Shown one piece after another: positions 1-7,976 of a DNA stretch of 64,000 bases. The DNA is from JACCQS01 sp963766765 (GTDB lineage Bacteria > Actinomycetota > Actinomycetes > Mycobacteriales > Geodermatophilaceae). Below the pieces are notes generated by a model that saw nothing but the letters and a program-made list of their open reading frames with translations, was not told where the DNA came from and made no database searches. How positions within the stretch are numbered: the first letter of the stretch is position 1; the number at the start of each line of letters is the position of its first letter. The translations under genes were made by a program, and so were the position numbers. The DNA lies in NCBI GenBank assembly GCA_963766765.1, contig CAVYBR010000004.1:284464-348463 (forward strand), read 5' to 3'.

Positions 1-314
1 CCAAGCACCTGGGCGCTGACATCAACCTGGCCTGGCCGAGCGCGCAGGTCGCCGTCGTCGGTGCGCAGGGTGCGGTCGGCATCCTGTATCGCCGGGAGCT
101 CGCCGCCGCCGAGGACCCGGAGGCATTGCGCGCCGAGAAGATCACCGAGTACGAGGACACGCTCGCCAATCCCTACATCGCCGCCGACCGTGGCTACATC
201 GACGCGGTGATTCCGCCGTCCCACACGAGGATCCACGTCGTACGGGCATTGCGCCTGCTGGCCAACAAGCGCCAGACCCTGCCGCCGAAGAAGCACGGGA
301 ACATTCCGCTGTGA
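1..314 (+). CDS. pccB: acyl-/propionyl-CoA carboxylase beta subunit, C-terminal fragment (cut by window edge)
   Basis: The open frame enters from the left edge (codons from base 3) and ends at TGA 312-314, giving the last ~103 residues of a carboxyltransferase beta chain. The visible segment has the conserved carboxyltransferase tail: AQVAVVGAQGAVGILYRREL, then ANPYIAADRGYIDAVIPPS, then a terminal region ending in KKHGNIPL. This subunit moves the carboxyl group from carboxybiotin to acetyl-CoA or propionyl-CoA. It overlaps the epsilon gene by ATGA, and the biotin-carrying alpha subunit lies at 3695-5488. The nearby methylmalonyl-CoA mutase genes favour propionyl-CoA as substrate, but that is inference, and the substrate-binding half is outside the window. 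Confidence 0.93.
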   Translation, partial: KHLGADINLAWPSAQVAVVGAQGAVGILYRRELAAAEDPEALRAEKITEYEDTLANPYIAADRGYIDAVIPPSHTRIHVVRALRLLANKRQTLPPKKHGNIPL

Positions 315-535
315 TGAGTGAGCCGGAGGTTTCGCCGCCATTTCTGCGGATCGTTCGTGGCGACCCCAGTGCCGAGGAGATCGCGGCGCTGGTCGCTGTT
401 CTGTCCGCCGCCTCCGGGAGTCGCCGGGTCGCCGCACCCACACCCGGCTATGCGTGGTCAGCGAGGTCGAGGTTGCTCCGCGCATCCCCCGCGCCCGGCC
501 CTGGCGCGTGGCTCGGGAGTGCCCGAGCGCGGTAG
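314..535 (+). CDS. accE: acyl-CoA carboxylase epsilon subunit
   Basis: A 73-residue protein starts at an ATG that shares its A with the stop of the beta subunit (ATGA), so translation is probably coupled; GTG at 311 is an in-frame alternative. It matches the small actinobacterial epsilon subunits. The N-terminal core FLRIVRGDPSAEEIAALVAV is followed by a low-complexity Ser/Ala/Pro linker and a C-terminal PGPGAWL motif. Epsilon subunits stabilise the alpha-beta complex of actinobacterial acetyl-/propionyl-CoA carboxylases. The position directly after the beta gene and before maf is the order I recall from mycobacteria. Identification rests on the two short motifs plus context, since the family is small and divergent. 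Confidence 0.85.
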   Translation: MSEPEVSPPFLRIVRGDPSAEEIAALVAVLSAASGSRRVAAPTPGYAWSARSRLLRASPAPGPGAWLGSARAR

Positions 536-546
536 CGCGGGCGACC

Positions 547-1161
547 ATGTCCTTGGCTCCTCGATTCATTCTGGCCTCGGCTTCGGCCGGTCGGCTGCGG
601 CTGCTCCGCCAGGCGGGGTTCGACCCGGAGGTCATCGTCAGCGGGGTGGACGAGTCCTCGGCTATGGCCGCCGATCCGGGGGAACTCGTCATGGAACTGG
701 CGCTGACCAAGGCTGACACCGTTGCGGCAACGGTGACCGACGGCCTGGTGCTGGGCGCCGACTCCCTGCTGGACATTGATGGCGAGGTGTTCGGCAAGCC
801 CACCGACATCCATGCGGCGCGGCAGCGGTGGGCACAGCTGGCCGGCCGAACCGGGATCCTCCGGACGGGTCAGGCGCTGATGCTGATCGAGAACGACGAG
901 GTCAACGGAACGGATGTCGCCGAAGCGGCCACGACCGTGCGCTTCGGCCGCCCCACCCCGGACGAACTCGAGGCGTACCTGGACTCCGGTGAGCCGCTCA
1001 GCGTGGCCGGTGCGTTCACGATCGATGGGCTCGGAGGGCAATTCATCGACTCGATCGACGGGGACGTCGGCACCGTGATCGGGCTCAGCCTCCCGCTGCT
1101 GCGCCGCCAAGCCGCGCGTCTGGGCATTCGCCTGAGTGCCTTGTGGTCCCACCAGACGTGA
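547..1161 (+). CDS. maf: Maf-like nucleotide pyrophosphatase
   Basis: A 204-residue Maf/Ham1-fold protein. The N-terminal signature FILASASAGRLRLLRQAG holds the Ser-Ala-Ser-x-x-R element; VDES follows near residue 38, and VLGADSLLDIDGEVFGKP carries the conserved Asp and Lys of the active site. The DGLGGQFIDSIDGD segment near residue 160 is the usual C-terminal motif. Maf proteins hydrolyse non-canonical or modified nucleoside triphosphates. The start at 547 was chosen because family homology begins right there; an upstream in-frame ATG at 454 would add 31 residues that overlap accE and show no family resemblance. No strong ribosome binding site is visible. It is co-oriented with accE, 11 bp downstream. 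Confidence 0.92.
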   Translation: MSLAPRFILASASAGRLRLLRQAGFDPEVIVSGVDESSAMAADPGELVMELALTKADTVAATVTDGLVLGADSLLDIDGEVFGKPTDIHAARQRWAQLAGRTGILRTGQALMLIENDEVNGTDVAEAATTVRFGRPTPDELEAYLDSGEPLSVAGAFTIDGLGGQFIDSIDGDVGTVIGLSLPLLRRQAARLGIRLSALWSHQT

Positions 1162-1236
1162 CCAGTGGTTTACGACGGGTACCGCGGGGAATGACCTCCT
1201 AGGGTCGGTTGGCATCCCGGGCACTCATCCGGCCTA

Positions 1237-1271
1237 GGCGCCGCGGGTCTATGAAGATCGCCCGCGGCGCC
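1237..1271. terminator. bidirectional hairpin between convergent maf and VOC genes
   Basis: A perfect 11-bp inverted repeat, GGCGCCGCGGG at 1237-1247 and its complement at 1261-1271, has a 13-nt loop. It sits at the convergent ends of maf (+) and the VOC gene (-), and the right arm overlaps the last codons of the latter. No T-run follows, as is common in high-GC actinobacteria. Confidence 0.6.
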
Positions 1272-1668
1272 GCGGGTCGGGAAGCGGCTGAGTCAGCAGC
1301 CACAGATGGCCGAATGGGTCCATCAGTCGACCGTCCCGGCTGCCGTAGGCCTGATCCGCGACCGGGAAGACGACGGTGGCACCATTGGCGACCATCGCCT
1401 CAGCCCGAGCATCGGCATCAGGCACGTGCAGATGACACAGCACTGGGCTGCCGCCAAGCGCCAGCGGACTCTTGTTCACGTCGCCGTCGGCCTGGGTCAC
1501 CGAGAAGACGGACTCCCCCACCTGGATCTCAGAGTGCACGATCCGCCCGGACGGATCGGCCATCCGGACCAGCTCCTTGCCGTCGAGCGCTGCCGCGTAG
1601 AAGTCCAGCGCCGCAGCGGCCTCGTGCACGACGAGGCGCAGTTGCACTGACGTTTGGGTCTCTGTCAT
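1249..1668 (-). CDS. VOC-superfamily (glyoxalase/bleomycin-resistance/PhnB-like) protein
   Basis: A 139-residue single-domain protein of two beta-alpha-beta-beta-beta units: QLRLVVHEAAAALDFYAAAL near the N-terminus, and VPDADARAEAMVANGATVVF followed by RLMDPFGHLWLL in the second half. The DPFGHLW motif is typical of PhnB-like VOC proteins. The ATG at 1666-1668 was chosen because homology starts just after it; the frame extends far upstream but overlaps the divergent gene. Substrate cannot be told from the sequence. It is divergent from the aminotransferase-like lipoprotein at 1737 and convergent with maf. A second PhnB-like gene lies at 8444-8857. Confidence 0.82.
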   Translation of the reverse strand: MTETQTSVQLRLVVHEAAAALDFYAAALDGKELVRMADPSGRIVHSEIQVGESVFSVTQADGDVNKSPLALGGSPVLCHLHVPDADARAEAMVANGATVVFPVADQAYGSRDGRLMDPFGHLWLLTQPLPDPRRRGRSS

Positions 1669-1736
1669 GTCTACAGACTCCGTGCTGCACCACTGCGCGT
1701 ATAGAAGGAAACCGAACTGTTTGCCAGACTGCGCTG

Positions 1737-3080
1737 GTGACCGAGGTCTCCCGGCGAACGTTCCTCGGCAGGGCCGGGTTGGCCGCGGGTGGGATTGCGG
1801 CAGGCGGTGCCGGCCTCGGCCTGCTGACTGCGTGCACGGACTCCGACGAGACGCAGAACGGGGCGCCGCCCGAGACGCCGCTGGATCCGCAGGACTGGGA
1901 CTCGGTCCGCGCACAATTCCCCCTGAGTCGGGACCTGCTGCAGTTCTCCGCGTTCGTATTGGCTTCCCCGCCAAGGCCGGTCGCCGAAGCCATCCAGGCG
2001 CACCGGACCGGACTGGACGCGGACACCTCCGGCTATCTCGGGAACGAGGCTGACCTTGATGCCGGCGTCCTCGACGAGGCCGCGGCCTACTTCGAGACCG
2101 ACCGAGGGTTCATTGCGCTGACCGACAGCACGACGATGGGGCTGGGGCTGGTGTACGGCGGCCTCCGGATCACGCCCGGTCAGGAGGTCCTCACCACCGA
2201 GCACGACTTCTATGCGACCCATGAGGCCCTGCGATTGCGCACCGAACGAGATGGAATCGGAGTCCGCCGGGTGTCGCTCTACGACGACCCGTCGACCGCG
2301 TCGGTCGACGAGATCGTGACCCGGCTGGGCGCTGCCATCACACCGATCACCCGCGCAGTGGCACTCACATGGGTGCATTCGGGCACCGGCGTCAAACTGC
2401 CGATAGCCGAGATCTCCGCTGAGATTGCCTCGCGGGCAACGAGTTTGGGCATGCAGCGTCCCCTGTTGTGCGTCGACGGCGTGCATGGTTTCGGCGTGGA
2501 GAACGCCACGCCGGGTGAATTGGGCTGTGATTTCCTGATGAGCGGCTCTCACAAGTGGCTGTTCGGACCGCGCGGCACAGGCCTCGTCTGGGGCACTCCC
2601 GAGGCGTGGACACAGGTGAGCACGTCGATCCCCTCATTTGCGCCGGGCGCCTTCGGCGCCCACATCCAGGACATCGCCCCCACCGACGTCCCGCCGGGCG
2701 AAGCTGCCACACCCGGCGGCTACAAGGCGTTCGAACACCGCTGGGCCGTGGCCGAGGCCTTCGCATTCCACCAGAACATCGGTCAGGACCGGATCGCAGC
2801 GCGCACGCATGAACAGGCGACCCAACTCAAGGAGGGACTCGGCGAGGGCAGTGGCGTGCGGGTGGTCACGCCGCTTGATTCGGAGCTGTCGGCCGGCATC
2901 GTCTGCCTCGAGGTCGACACCGGAGACATCTTCGAACTACCGGCCATGCTCCGCGAGGAGTTCGGCCTGGTCGCCAGCATCACCCCGTACCGCACCCCGT
3001 ACCTGCGGCTCGGACCCAGCATCGTCACCTCACCGACGGAAGTGGAGAAGGCGATCGAGATCGTGGCCACACTCGGGTGA
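1737..3080 (+). CDS. Tat-exported lipoprotein, class V aminotransferase fold (PLP)
   Basis: A 447-residue protein starting at GTG 1737. Residues 4-12 hold a twin-arginine motif (VSRRTFLGR), a hydrophobic Ala/Gly stretch follows, and LTAC at 30-33 is a lipobox, so a folded enzyme exported by Tat and anchored at Cys33 is predicted. The remainder is an aspartate aminotransferase superfamily class V domain: LLCVDGVHGFG holds the PLP-binding Asp, and SGSHKWLFGPRGTG places the Schiff-base lysine at Lys273. The family includes cysteine desulfurases and isopenicillin N epimerase-like proteins; epimerase-like members with Tat signals are known. The substrate is unknown. A longer in-frame reading from 1209 is rejected because the extra N-terminus is not protein-like. 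Confidence 0.85.
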   Translation: MTEVSRRTFLGRAGLAAGGIAAGGAGLGLLTACTDSDETQNGAPPETPLDPQDWDSVRAQFPLSRDLLQFSAFVLASPPRPVAEAIQAHRTGLDADTSGYLGNEADLDAGVLDEAAAYFETDRGFIALTDSTTMGLGLVYGGLRITPGQEVLTTEHDFYATHEALRLRTERDGIGVRRVSLYDDPSTASVDEIVTRLGAAITPITRAVALTWVHSGTGVKLPIAEISAEIASRATSLGMQRPLLCVDGVHGFGVENATPGELGCDFLMSGSHKWLFGPRGTGLVWGTPEAWTQVSTSIPSFAPGAFGAHIQDIAPTDVPPGEAATPGGYKAFEHRWAVAEAFAFHQNIGQDRIAARTHEQATQLKEGLGEGSGVRVVTPLDSELSAGIVCLEVDTGDIFELPAMLREEFGLVASITPYRTPYLRLGPSIVTSPTEVEKAIEIVATLG

Positions 3081-3084
3081 ATCG

Positions 3085-3618
3085 GTGACGGAAGTTCGGA
3101 CCGCGCACACCTCGTGGCTGACCCCCGCCGATCACCGGGCTATCCGGGAGTTGCTCGACGAGGCGTTTGACGGAGACTTCACCGACGAGGACTACGAGCA
3201 CGGCCTTGGCGGGATGCACGTCCTCGTCTCGGACGGGCAGACGCTCGTCGCCCATGGCTCGGTCGTGATGCGACGTTTGTTCCACGCCGGGCGGACCCTG
3301 CGTACTGGCTACGTCGAGGCAGTCGCGGTGCGCTCGGATCAGCGCGGCCGCGGGCACGGCCATGCGGTGATGGCTGCGGTCGAGGACATCATCCAGGGCG
3401 GGTACGAGATCGGAGCGTTGAGCACGTCCGAGGCAGCCTTCGGTTTCTACGCGGCACGCGGCTGGCAACTCTGGCCCGGCACAGCGTCGGTGCTCTCGCC
3501 GCGCGGACTCGTTCGCACACCGGAGGAGGAGGGCGCCCTCTACCTGTTGCCGATGAGTGCCCGGTTGTCTGCTGACGGAGACCTGGCCTGTGACTGGCGC
3601 GACGGTGACGTCTGGTGA
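3085..3618 (+). CDS. AAC(2')-I family aminoglycoside 2'-N-acetyltransferase
   Basis: A 177-residue GNAT protein starting at GTG 3085, 4 bp after the previous stop. It matches the mycobacterial AAC(2')-I family along its whole length (about 181 residues in M. tuberculosis, from memory). Matches include the EHGLGGMHVLV region, RTGYVEAVAVRSDQRGRGHG (acetyl-CoA binding loop with RGRGHG), IGALSTSEAAFGFYAARGW, LVRTPEEEGALYLLP and the C-terminal CDWRDGDVW. These enzymes acetylate the 2'-amino group of aminoglycosides; in mycobacteria the gene is chromosomal and a housekeeping substrate is suspected. Here it is also chromosomal, with no mobile element beside it. Whether it confers resistance cannot be told from sequence. 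Confidence 0.85.
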   Translation: MTEVRTAHTSWLTPADHRAIRELLDEAFDGDFTDEDYEHGLGGMHVLVSDGQTLVAHGSVVMRRLFHAGRTLRTGYVEAVAVRSDQRGRGHGHAVMAAVEDIIQGGYEIGALSTSEAAFGFYAARGWQLWPGTASVLSPRGLVRTPEEEGALYLLPMSARLSADGDLACDWRDGDVW

Positions 3619-3694
3619 GCCTGAGTGGGACGATCCTCACGGCCGGCTCAACCGGACTCGATAGGGTCGCCCCGGTGGGAGGGAGGTCCGTACC

Positions 3695-5488
3695 GTGCAG
3701 AAAGTTCTGATCGCCAACCGAGGCGAGATCGCCGTGCGGATCGCCCGGGCCTGTCGTGACGCCGGACTGACCAGCGTCGCCGTCTACGCCGACCCGGACC
3801 GCGACGCTCTGCACGTACGGGTGTCCGACGAGGCCTTTGCCCTGGGCGGCACCACGCCGGGCGAGTCGTACCTGCGGATCGACAAGCTGTTGGAGATCGC
3901 CGAACAGTCCGGCGCGGACGCAGTGCACCCCGGCTACGGCTTCCTCGCCGAGAATGCCGACTTTGCGCGCGCGGTGATCGACGCCGGGTTGACCTGGATC
4001 GGACCTCCGGTCGACGCCATCGTCTCGCTCGGCGACAAGGTCGCTGCGCGACACATCGCCACCAAAGCCGGCGCGCCGCTCGTGCCGGGCACCAGCGACC
4101 CGGTCTCCGGCCCGGAGGAGGTGCACGCCTTCGCCGACGAACACGGCTTGCCGGTCGCGATCAAGGCTGCCTTCGGCGGGGGCGGTCGTGGGCTCAAGGT
4201 CGCCCGCAAGGCCGAGGAGATCGACGAGCTGTACGCGTCAGCCGTGCGGGAGGCGGAGGCGGCCTTCGGGCGGGGCGAGTGCTTCGTGGAGCGCTATCTC
4301 GACAAGCCGCGCCACGTCGAGGCCCAGATCCTGGCCGATTCGCACGGGACGGTCGTTGTGGTCGGCACCCGCGACTGCTCGTTGCAGCGCCGCCACCAGA
4401 AGCTGGTCGAAGAGGCGCCGGCGCCTTTCCTGACCGACGAGCAGCGCGCCACGATCCACGAGTCCGCCAAAGCGATCTGTGCGGAGGCCGGGTACGTCGG
4501 CGCGGGCACCGTCGAATACCTCGTCGCCGCCGACGGCACGATCTCGTTCCTCGAGGTCAACACCCGGCTGCAGGTCGAGCATCCGGTCAGCGAGGAGACC
4601 ACGGGTCTGGATCTCGTCCGCGAACAGTTCCGGATCGCCGACGGTGAGCCGCTCGGGTATGACACCGACCCCGAGCCGCGCGGACACAGCTTCGAGTTCC
4701 GGATCAACGGCGAGGACGCCGGACGCAATTTCCTGCCGGCGCCGGGGACCGTCACGCGATGGAGGCCGCCGAGTGGCCCGGGCGTACGGCTGGACTCCGG
4801 TGTCGTCGAGGGTGACGTGATCGGTGGCGGCTTCGACTCGATGCTGGCCAAGCTGATCGTCACCGGCGCCACCCGCGAGCAGGCTCTCGCGCGGTCGCGC
4901 CGGGCGCTGGACGAACTCGAGGTCGGCGGGATGCCGACGGTCGTCCCCTTCCATCGGGCGATCGTCTCCGATCCGGCGTTCACCGCCGAGCCGTTCACGG
5001 TGCACACCCGGTGGATCGAGACCGAGTTCGACAACCAGATCCCGCCCTACGCCGAGCCGACCGAGGACCCCGACGCACCGGCCGAGCGACAGACCGTCGT
5101 CGTCGAGGTGGGCGGACGCCGGCTGGAGGTCTCGCTGCCGGGCGGACTCGCCATCGGCGGTGGCGGCGCGGTGCCAGGTGGGGTCGCCGCCAAGCCCCGC
5201 CGGCGAGGCGGGGGCCGCACCAGCGGGGCAGCCGGAGGGGACGCACTGACCAGCCCGATGCAGGGCACGATCGTCAAGATCGCGGTCGAGGACGGAGCCA
5301 CGGTTGCGGCCGGTGACCTCGTCGTGGTGCTCGAGGCGATGAAGATGGAACAGCCGATCAATGCGCACAAGGCCGGCACCGTGAGCGGTCTGGCGGCCTC
5401 GGTCGGTGAGGTCGTGGCCAGCGGTGCAGTGATCTGCACGATCGCCGACGCGAAGGACAATCCCGAGCCCGACACCGCCGAGAGCTGA
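3695..5488 (+). CDS. accA3: acetyl-/propionyl-CoA carboxylase alpha subunit (biotin carboxylase + biotin carrier)
   Basis: A 597-residue protein starting at GTG 3695 behind a GGGAGG ribosome binding site. Domain order is biotin carboxylase N-terminal (MQKVLIANRGEIAVRIARAC), ATP-grasp with the glycine-rich loop AAFGGGGRGLK near residues 156-166 and the catalytic EVNTRLQVEHPVSE, biotin carboxylase C-terminal, a short linker rich in Gly/Arg, and a biotinyl domain ending in EAMKMEQP with the biotinylated Lys at about 550. This is the alpha subunit that carboxylates biotin at the expense of ATP and bicarbonate; it probably pairs with the beta and epsilon subunits at 1-535. In actinobacteria one alpha subunit often serves several beta subunits. 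Confidence 0.96.
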   Translation: MQKVLIANRGEIAVRIARACRDAGLTSVAVYADPDRDALHVRVSDEAFALGGTTPGESYLRIDKLLEIAEQSGADAVHPGYGFLAENADFARAVIDAGLTWIGPPVDAIVSLGDKVAARHIATKAGAPLVPGTSDPVSGPEEVHAFADEHGLPVAIKAAFGGGGRGLKVARKAEEIDELYASAVREAEAAFGRGECFVERYLDKPRHVEAQILADSHGTVVVVGTRDCSLQRRHQKLVEEAPAPFLTDEQRATIHESAKAICAEAGYVGAGTVEYLVAADGTISFLEVNTRLQVEHPVSEETTGLDLVREQFRIADGEPLGYDTDPEPRGHSFEFRINGEDAGRNFLPAPGTVTRWRPPSGPGVRLDSGVVEGDVIGGGFDSMLAKLIVTGATREQALARSRRALDELEVGGMPTVVPFHRAIVSDPAFTAEPFTVHTRWIETEFDNQIPPYAEPTEDPDAPAERQTVVVEVGGRRLEVSLPGGLAIGGGGAVPGGVAAKPRRRGGGRTSGAAGGDALTSPMQGTIVKIAVEDGATVAAGDLVVVLEAMKMEQPINAHKAGTVSGLAASVGEVVASGAVICTIADAKDNPEPDTAES

Positions 5489-5494
5489 CTCCCC

Positions 5495-5563
5495 TGGCGG
5501 TTTGCTGGCTAACCGCCACGAATCAGCTGCACTCCACTTTGGCGGTTTCTGCAGAAACCGCCA
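5495..5563. repeat. two tandem palindromic hairpins between convergent genes
   Basis: Two hairpins built on the same arm lie between the convergent accA3 and fructosamine-kinase genes. The first pairs TGGCGGTT at 5495-5502 with AACCGCCA at 5511-5518. The second, 5540-5563, is a perfect 24-bp palindrome centred on TTTCTGCAGAAA with TGGCGG/CCGCCA outer arms. The same palindrome, with CCGCGG in place of CTGCAG at its centre, recurs inside mutA at 18117-18140. The location suits a bidirectional terminator, but recurrence in a coding region suggests a dispersed small element. Confidence 0.7.
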
Positions 5564-5579
5564 CGGGTCTGTGCCGCCC

Positions 5580-6491
5580 TCAGAGATAACGGCGGGCCAG
5601 CGCACCGGCCCGCGCCCCGAACGAGCCGCCGAACATGACTGCGTGCACCAGCACCGGGAACAGTTGATGCAGTCCGACCCGCTCCCGCCAGCCCGACCCC
5701 AGCGGCGCGGCGTCGTCGTAGGCGGCCAGGATCCGGTCGAGATGCGGGCTCCCGAACAGCGCCAACATGGCCAGGTCGCTCTCCCGGTGACCGCCGTGCG
5801 CCGCAGGGTCGATCAGGTAGGCCGGGCCAGCGGCCGACCAGTGCAGGTTGCCGCCCCACAGATCACCGTGTAACCGCGCCGGCGGCTCAGATGGCACACC
5901 GAGGGAATCCAACCGATTCAGAACCGATGACACGGACTCGGCGTCTTTCGCCGAGATGCGGCCCGCCTCGCGAGCGGCCCGCAGATAGGGCTCGATCCGG
6001 CGTACGGCGAAGAACTCAGACCACTGCCCCGAGGCGACCGGCCTGTTGTCCATGGCCAGTCGCCCGATGAAACCCGGCCACGCGGCTCCGAAGTCGGCAG
6101 CGCCCGCCGCATGCAAGGCCGCTAGTCCGGCGCCGACCCGTTCGGCGGCCTGCGGCGTCGGCTCGCCGCGCGGCACCCACTCCAGGAGCAGCAGGTCGTC
6201 GCTGACCGAGATGACCTCCGGTGTCGGGATCGCTTCGGCCTCCGCGATCCAGGCAAGTCCCGCGGCCTCCGCCGCGAAGAATCCGTCCGGCGCACCCTCG
6301 CGGGACTTGGCGAACACCGCCTCGCCGCCATCGAGGGTGAACAGCTCGGCAACACACGTGTCGCCGCCAGGCAACGGGGTGGCTCGGATCCTCTGGTGGC
6401 GCACCATCATCGGCACAACCTGAGGATTTGCGCGCAGGTACGCGAGATCCAGCGAACCCTCAGCAGAGCCGCTCACAGACGCACCGGCCAC
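5580..6491 (-). CDS. fructosamine/ketosamine-3-kinase family protein
   Basis: A 303-residue protein of the fructosamine kinase family (protein-kinase-like fold). ARLHGDLWGGNLHW is the catalytic loop with Asp as base and Asn for metal, and YLIDPAAHGGHRESDLAML is the DFG-equivalent and the strongest family signature. Residues ~48-85 hold the nucleotide-binding beta-strands with Lys in VFAKSREGA. Such enzymes phosphorylate sugars attached to protein amines or small amines, which destabilises the adduct. The GTG start at 6489-6491 directly abuts the stop of the upstream flavoprotein gene (TAG then GTG), so the two are probably co-translated. The real substrate in bacteria is often unknown. Confidence 0.88.
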   Translation of the reverse strand: MAGASVSGSAEGSLDLAYLRANPQVVPMMVRHQRIRATPLPGGDTCVAELFTLDGGEAVFAKSREGAPDGFFAAEAAGLAWIAEAEAIPTPEVISVSDDLLLLEWVPRGEPTPQAAERVGAGLAALHAAGAADFGAAWPGFIGRLAMDNRPVASGQWSEFFAVRRIEPYLRAAREAGRISAKDAESVSSVLNRLDSLGVPSEPPARLHGDLWGGNLHWSAAGPAYLIDPAAHGGHRESDLAMLALFGSPHLDRILAAYDDAAPLGSGWRERVGLHQLFPVLVHAVMFGGSFGARAGALARRYL

Positions 6492-7895
6492 CTACGTCAG
6501 GTCGTCGGCAGCCATGAGCCGGCGCCCGGCCTCGGTGATCGTCCCGGACAGCGACGGGTAAATGGAGAACGTGTGGGCGAGATCGGCTGCGGTCAAGCTG
6601 TTCTGGACGGCCAACGCGATCGGCAGGATGAGTTCCGAGGCGCCGGGCGCCACCACGACGCCACCGATGACCACACCGGTCGGTCGCCGACAGAACAGCT
6701 TCACGAAGCCGTCCCGCAGGTCGACCATCTTGGCTCGCGCATTCGTTGCCAGGGGCAACATGATCGTGTCCGCTGCCATCCCCCGCTCCGCGATCACCTT
6801 GTCGGAATGCCCGACCGTCGCGATCTCCGGATGGGTGAACACGTTGGCCGCCACCGTCTTCAGCTTGATCGGCGACACTGCCTCACCGAGCGCGTGCCAC
6901 ATCGCCACGCGACCCTGCATGGCAGCGACGGAGGCGAGCGGCCAGACACCTGTGACATCCCCCGCTGCATAGATCCCGGCGATGTTGGTCCGGGAGACCT
7001 TGTCCACCTGGATGTGTCCGCTCGACGTCACGCCGACCCCTGCGGATTCCAAACCCAGCCCCGCGGAGTTCGGCACGGAGCCCACTGTCATCAGCGCATG
7101 CGAGCCACGCACCTCACGGCCGTCCGCCAGGGAGACGACAACGCCGGAGCCCTCCGTACGTACGCCTGATGCCCTCGCTTGTTTGGCGATCTGGCCGCCG
7201 CGCTTCATGAAGACCTGCTCGAGCACCTCGGCGGCGTCCGCGTCCTCACCGGGCAGCACGCGGTCGCGGGAGGACACCATCGTGACCGGAACACCGGCTT
7301 CGAGGTAACCACTCGCGAATTCGGCACCGGTCACTCCGGAGCCGACCACCACGAGGTGCTCCGGAAAATCCTGGAGGTCATAGACCTGGCGCCAGGTCAG
7401 GATCCGTTCACCGTCAGGTTCACCGCCCGGCAGGATCCGGGGGCCGGCTCCGGTGGCGAGCAAGACGATGTCAGCGTCGAGGTCCTCGGGACCATCCGAG
7501 GACTCAGACCGGACCAGGTGCCGGGCCATTCCCGGAGTTGCGTCAGCCAATCGTGCGGAGCCCGCGATCAGCCGGACGCCCTCGCGCTCCAGCCGGGTCT
7601 GGATGTCAGCCGACTGCGCCGCCGCGAGGTTCAGGGCGCGGCCGTTCACCGTTGCCGGATCCAGGCTTGCCTGCGCCACATCGCCCGCGCGTACGCCGAG
7701 GCTGCCGCTGTCGCGAATGCTGGTCAGCGCCCCGCTGGAAGCGATGAACGTCTTCGACGGCACACAGTCGGCCAGGACGCACGCCCCGCCCATGCCGTCC
7801 CGCTCGACGACGGTGACCTCGGCGCCGAGTTGGGCCGCCACCAACGCAGCCTCGTACCCGGCGGGCCCACCTCCGATGATCACGATGCTGGTCAC
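6492..7895 (-). CDS. lpdA: NAD(P)H-quinone dehydrogenase, LpdA-like flavoprotein disulfide reductase
   Basis: A 467-residue class I flavoprotein disulfide-reductase-fold enzyme. The GTG at 7895 was chosen because the FAD Rossmann motif IVIIGGGPAGYEAALVAAQLG starts two residues later. The redox region reads GGACVLADCVPSKTF: the two cysteines are separated by an unusual C-VLAD-C spacing and sequence like that of mycobacterial LpdA (Rv3303c), which is a quinone reductase and not a lipoamide dehydrogenase. A second Rossmann motif VVVGSGVTGAEFASGYLEAG binds NAD(P)H, and the dimerisation domain starts near HPEIATVG. It lacks the His-x-x-x-x-Glu pair of true disulfide reductases as far as I can see. 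It is followed without a gap by the fructosamine kinase gene. Confidence 0.88.
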   Translation of the reverse strand: MTSIVIIGGGPAGYEAALVAAQLGAEVTVVERDGMGGACVLADCVPSKTFIASSGALTSIRDSGSLGVRAGDVAQASLDPATVNGRALNLAAAQSADIQTRLEREGVRLIAGSARLADATPGMARHLVRSESSDGPEDLDADIVLLATGAGPRILPGGEPDGERILTWRQVYDLQDFPEHLVVVGSGVTGAEFASGYLEAGVPVTMVSSRDRVLPGEDADAAEVLEQVFMKRGGQIAKQARASGVRTEGSGVVVSLADGREVRGSHALMTVGSVPNSAGLGLESAGVGVTSSGHIQVDKVSRTNIAGIYAAGDVTGVWPLASVAAMQGRVAMWHALGEAVSPIKLKTVAANVFTHPEIATVGHSDKVIAERGMAADTIMLPLATNARAKMVDLRDGFVKLFCRRPTGVVIGGVVVAPGASELILPIALAVQNSLTAADLAHTFSIYPSLSGTITEAGRRLMAADDLT

Positions 7896-7976
7896 GGGCT
7901 CATTCTCGCGTACCCCACCACGCCCTGAACGGCGGCGTTCCGGCGCTTCGCCTCGCCGCTGGCTACGCTGCGCCCC

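Noticed and set aside
454..546. Extended Maf N-terminus from an upstream ATG at 454
   Set aside because: The extra 31 residues overlap accE and show no resemblance to the family; homology starts at 547.
5494..5580. A CRISPR-like array from repeated GGCGGTT strings
   Set aside because: The units are palindromes with irregular spacing and no unique spacers or cas genes.
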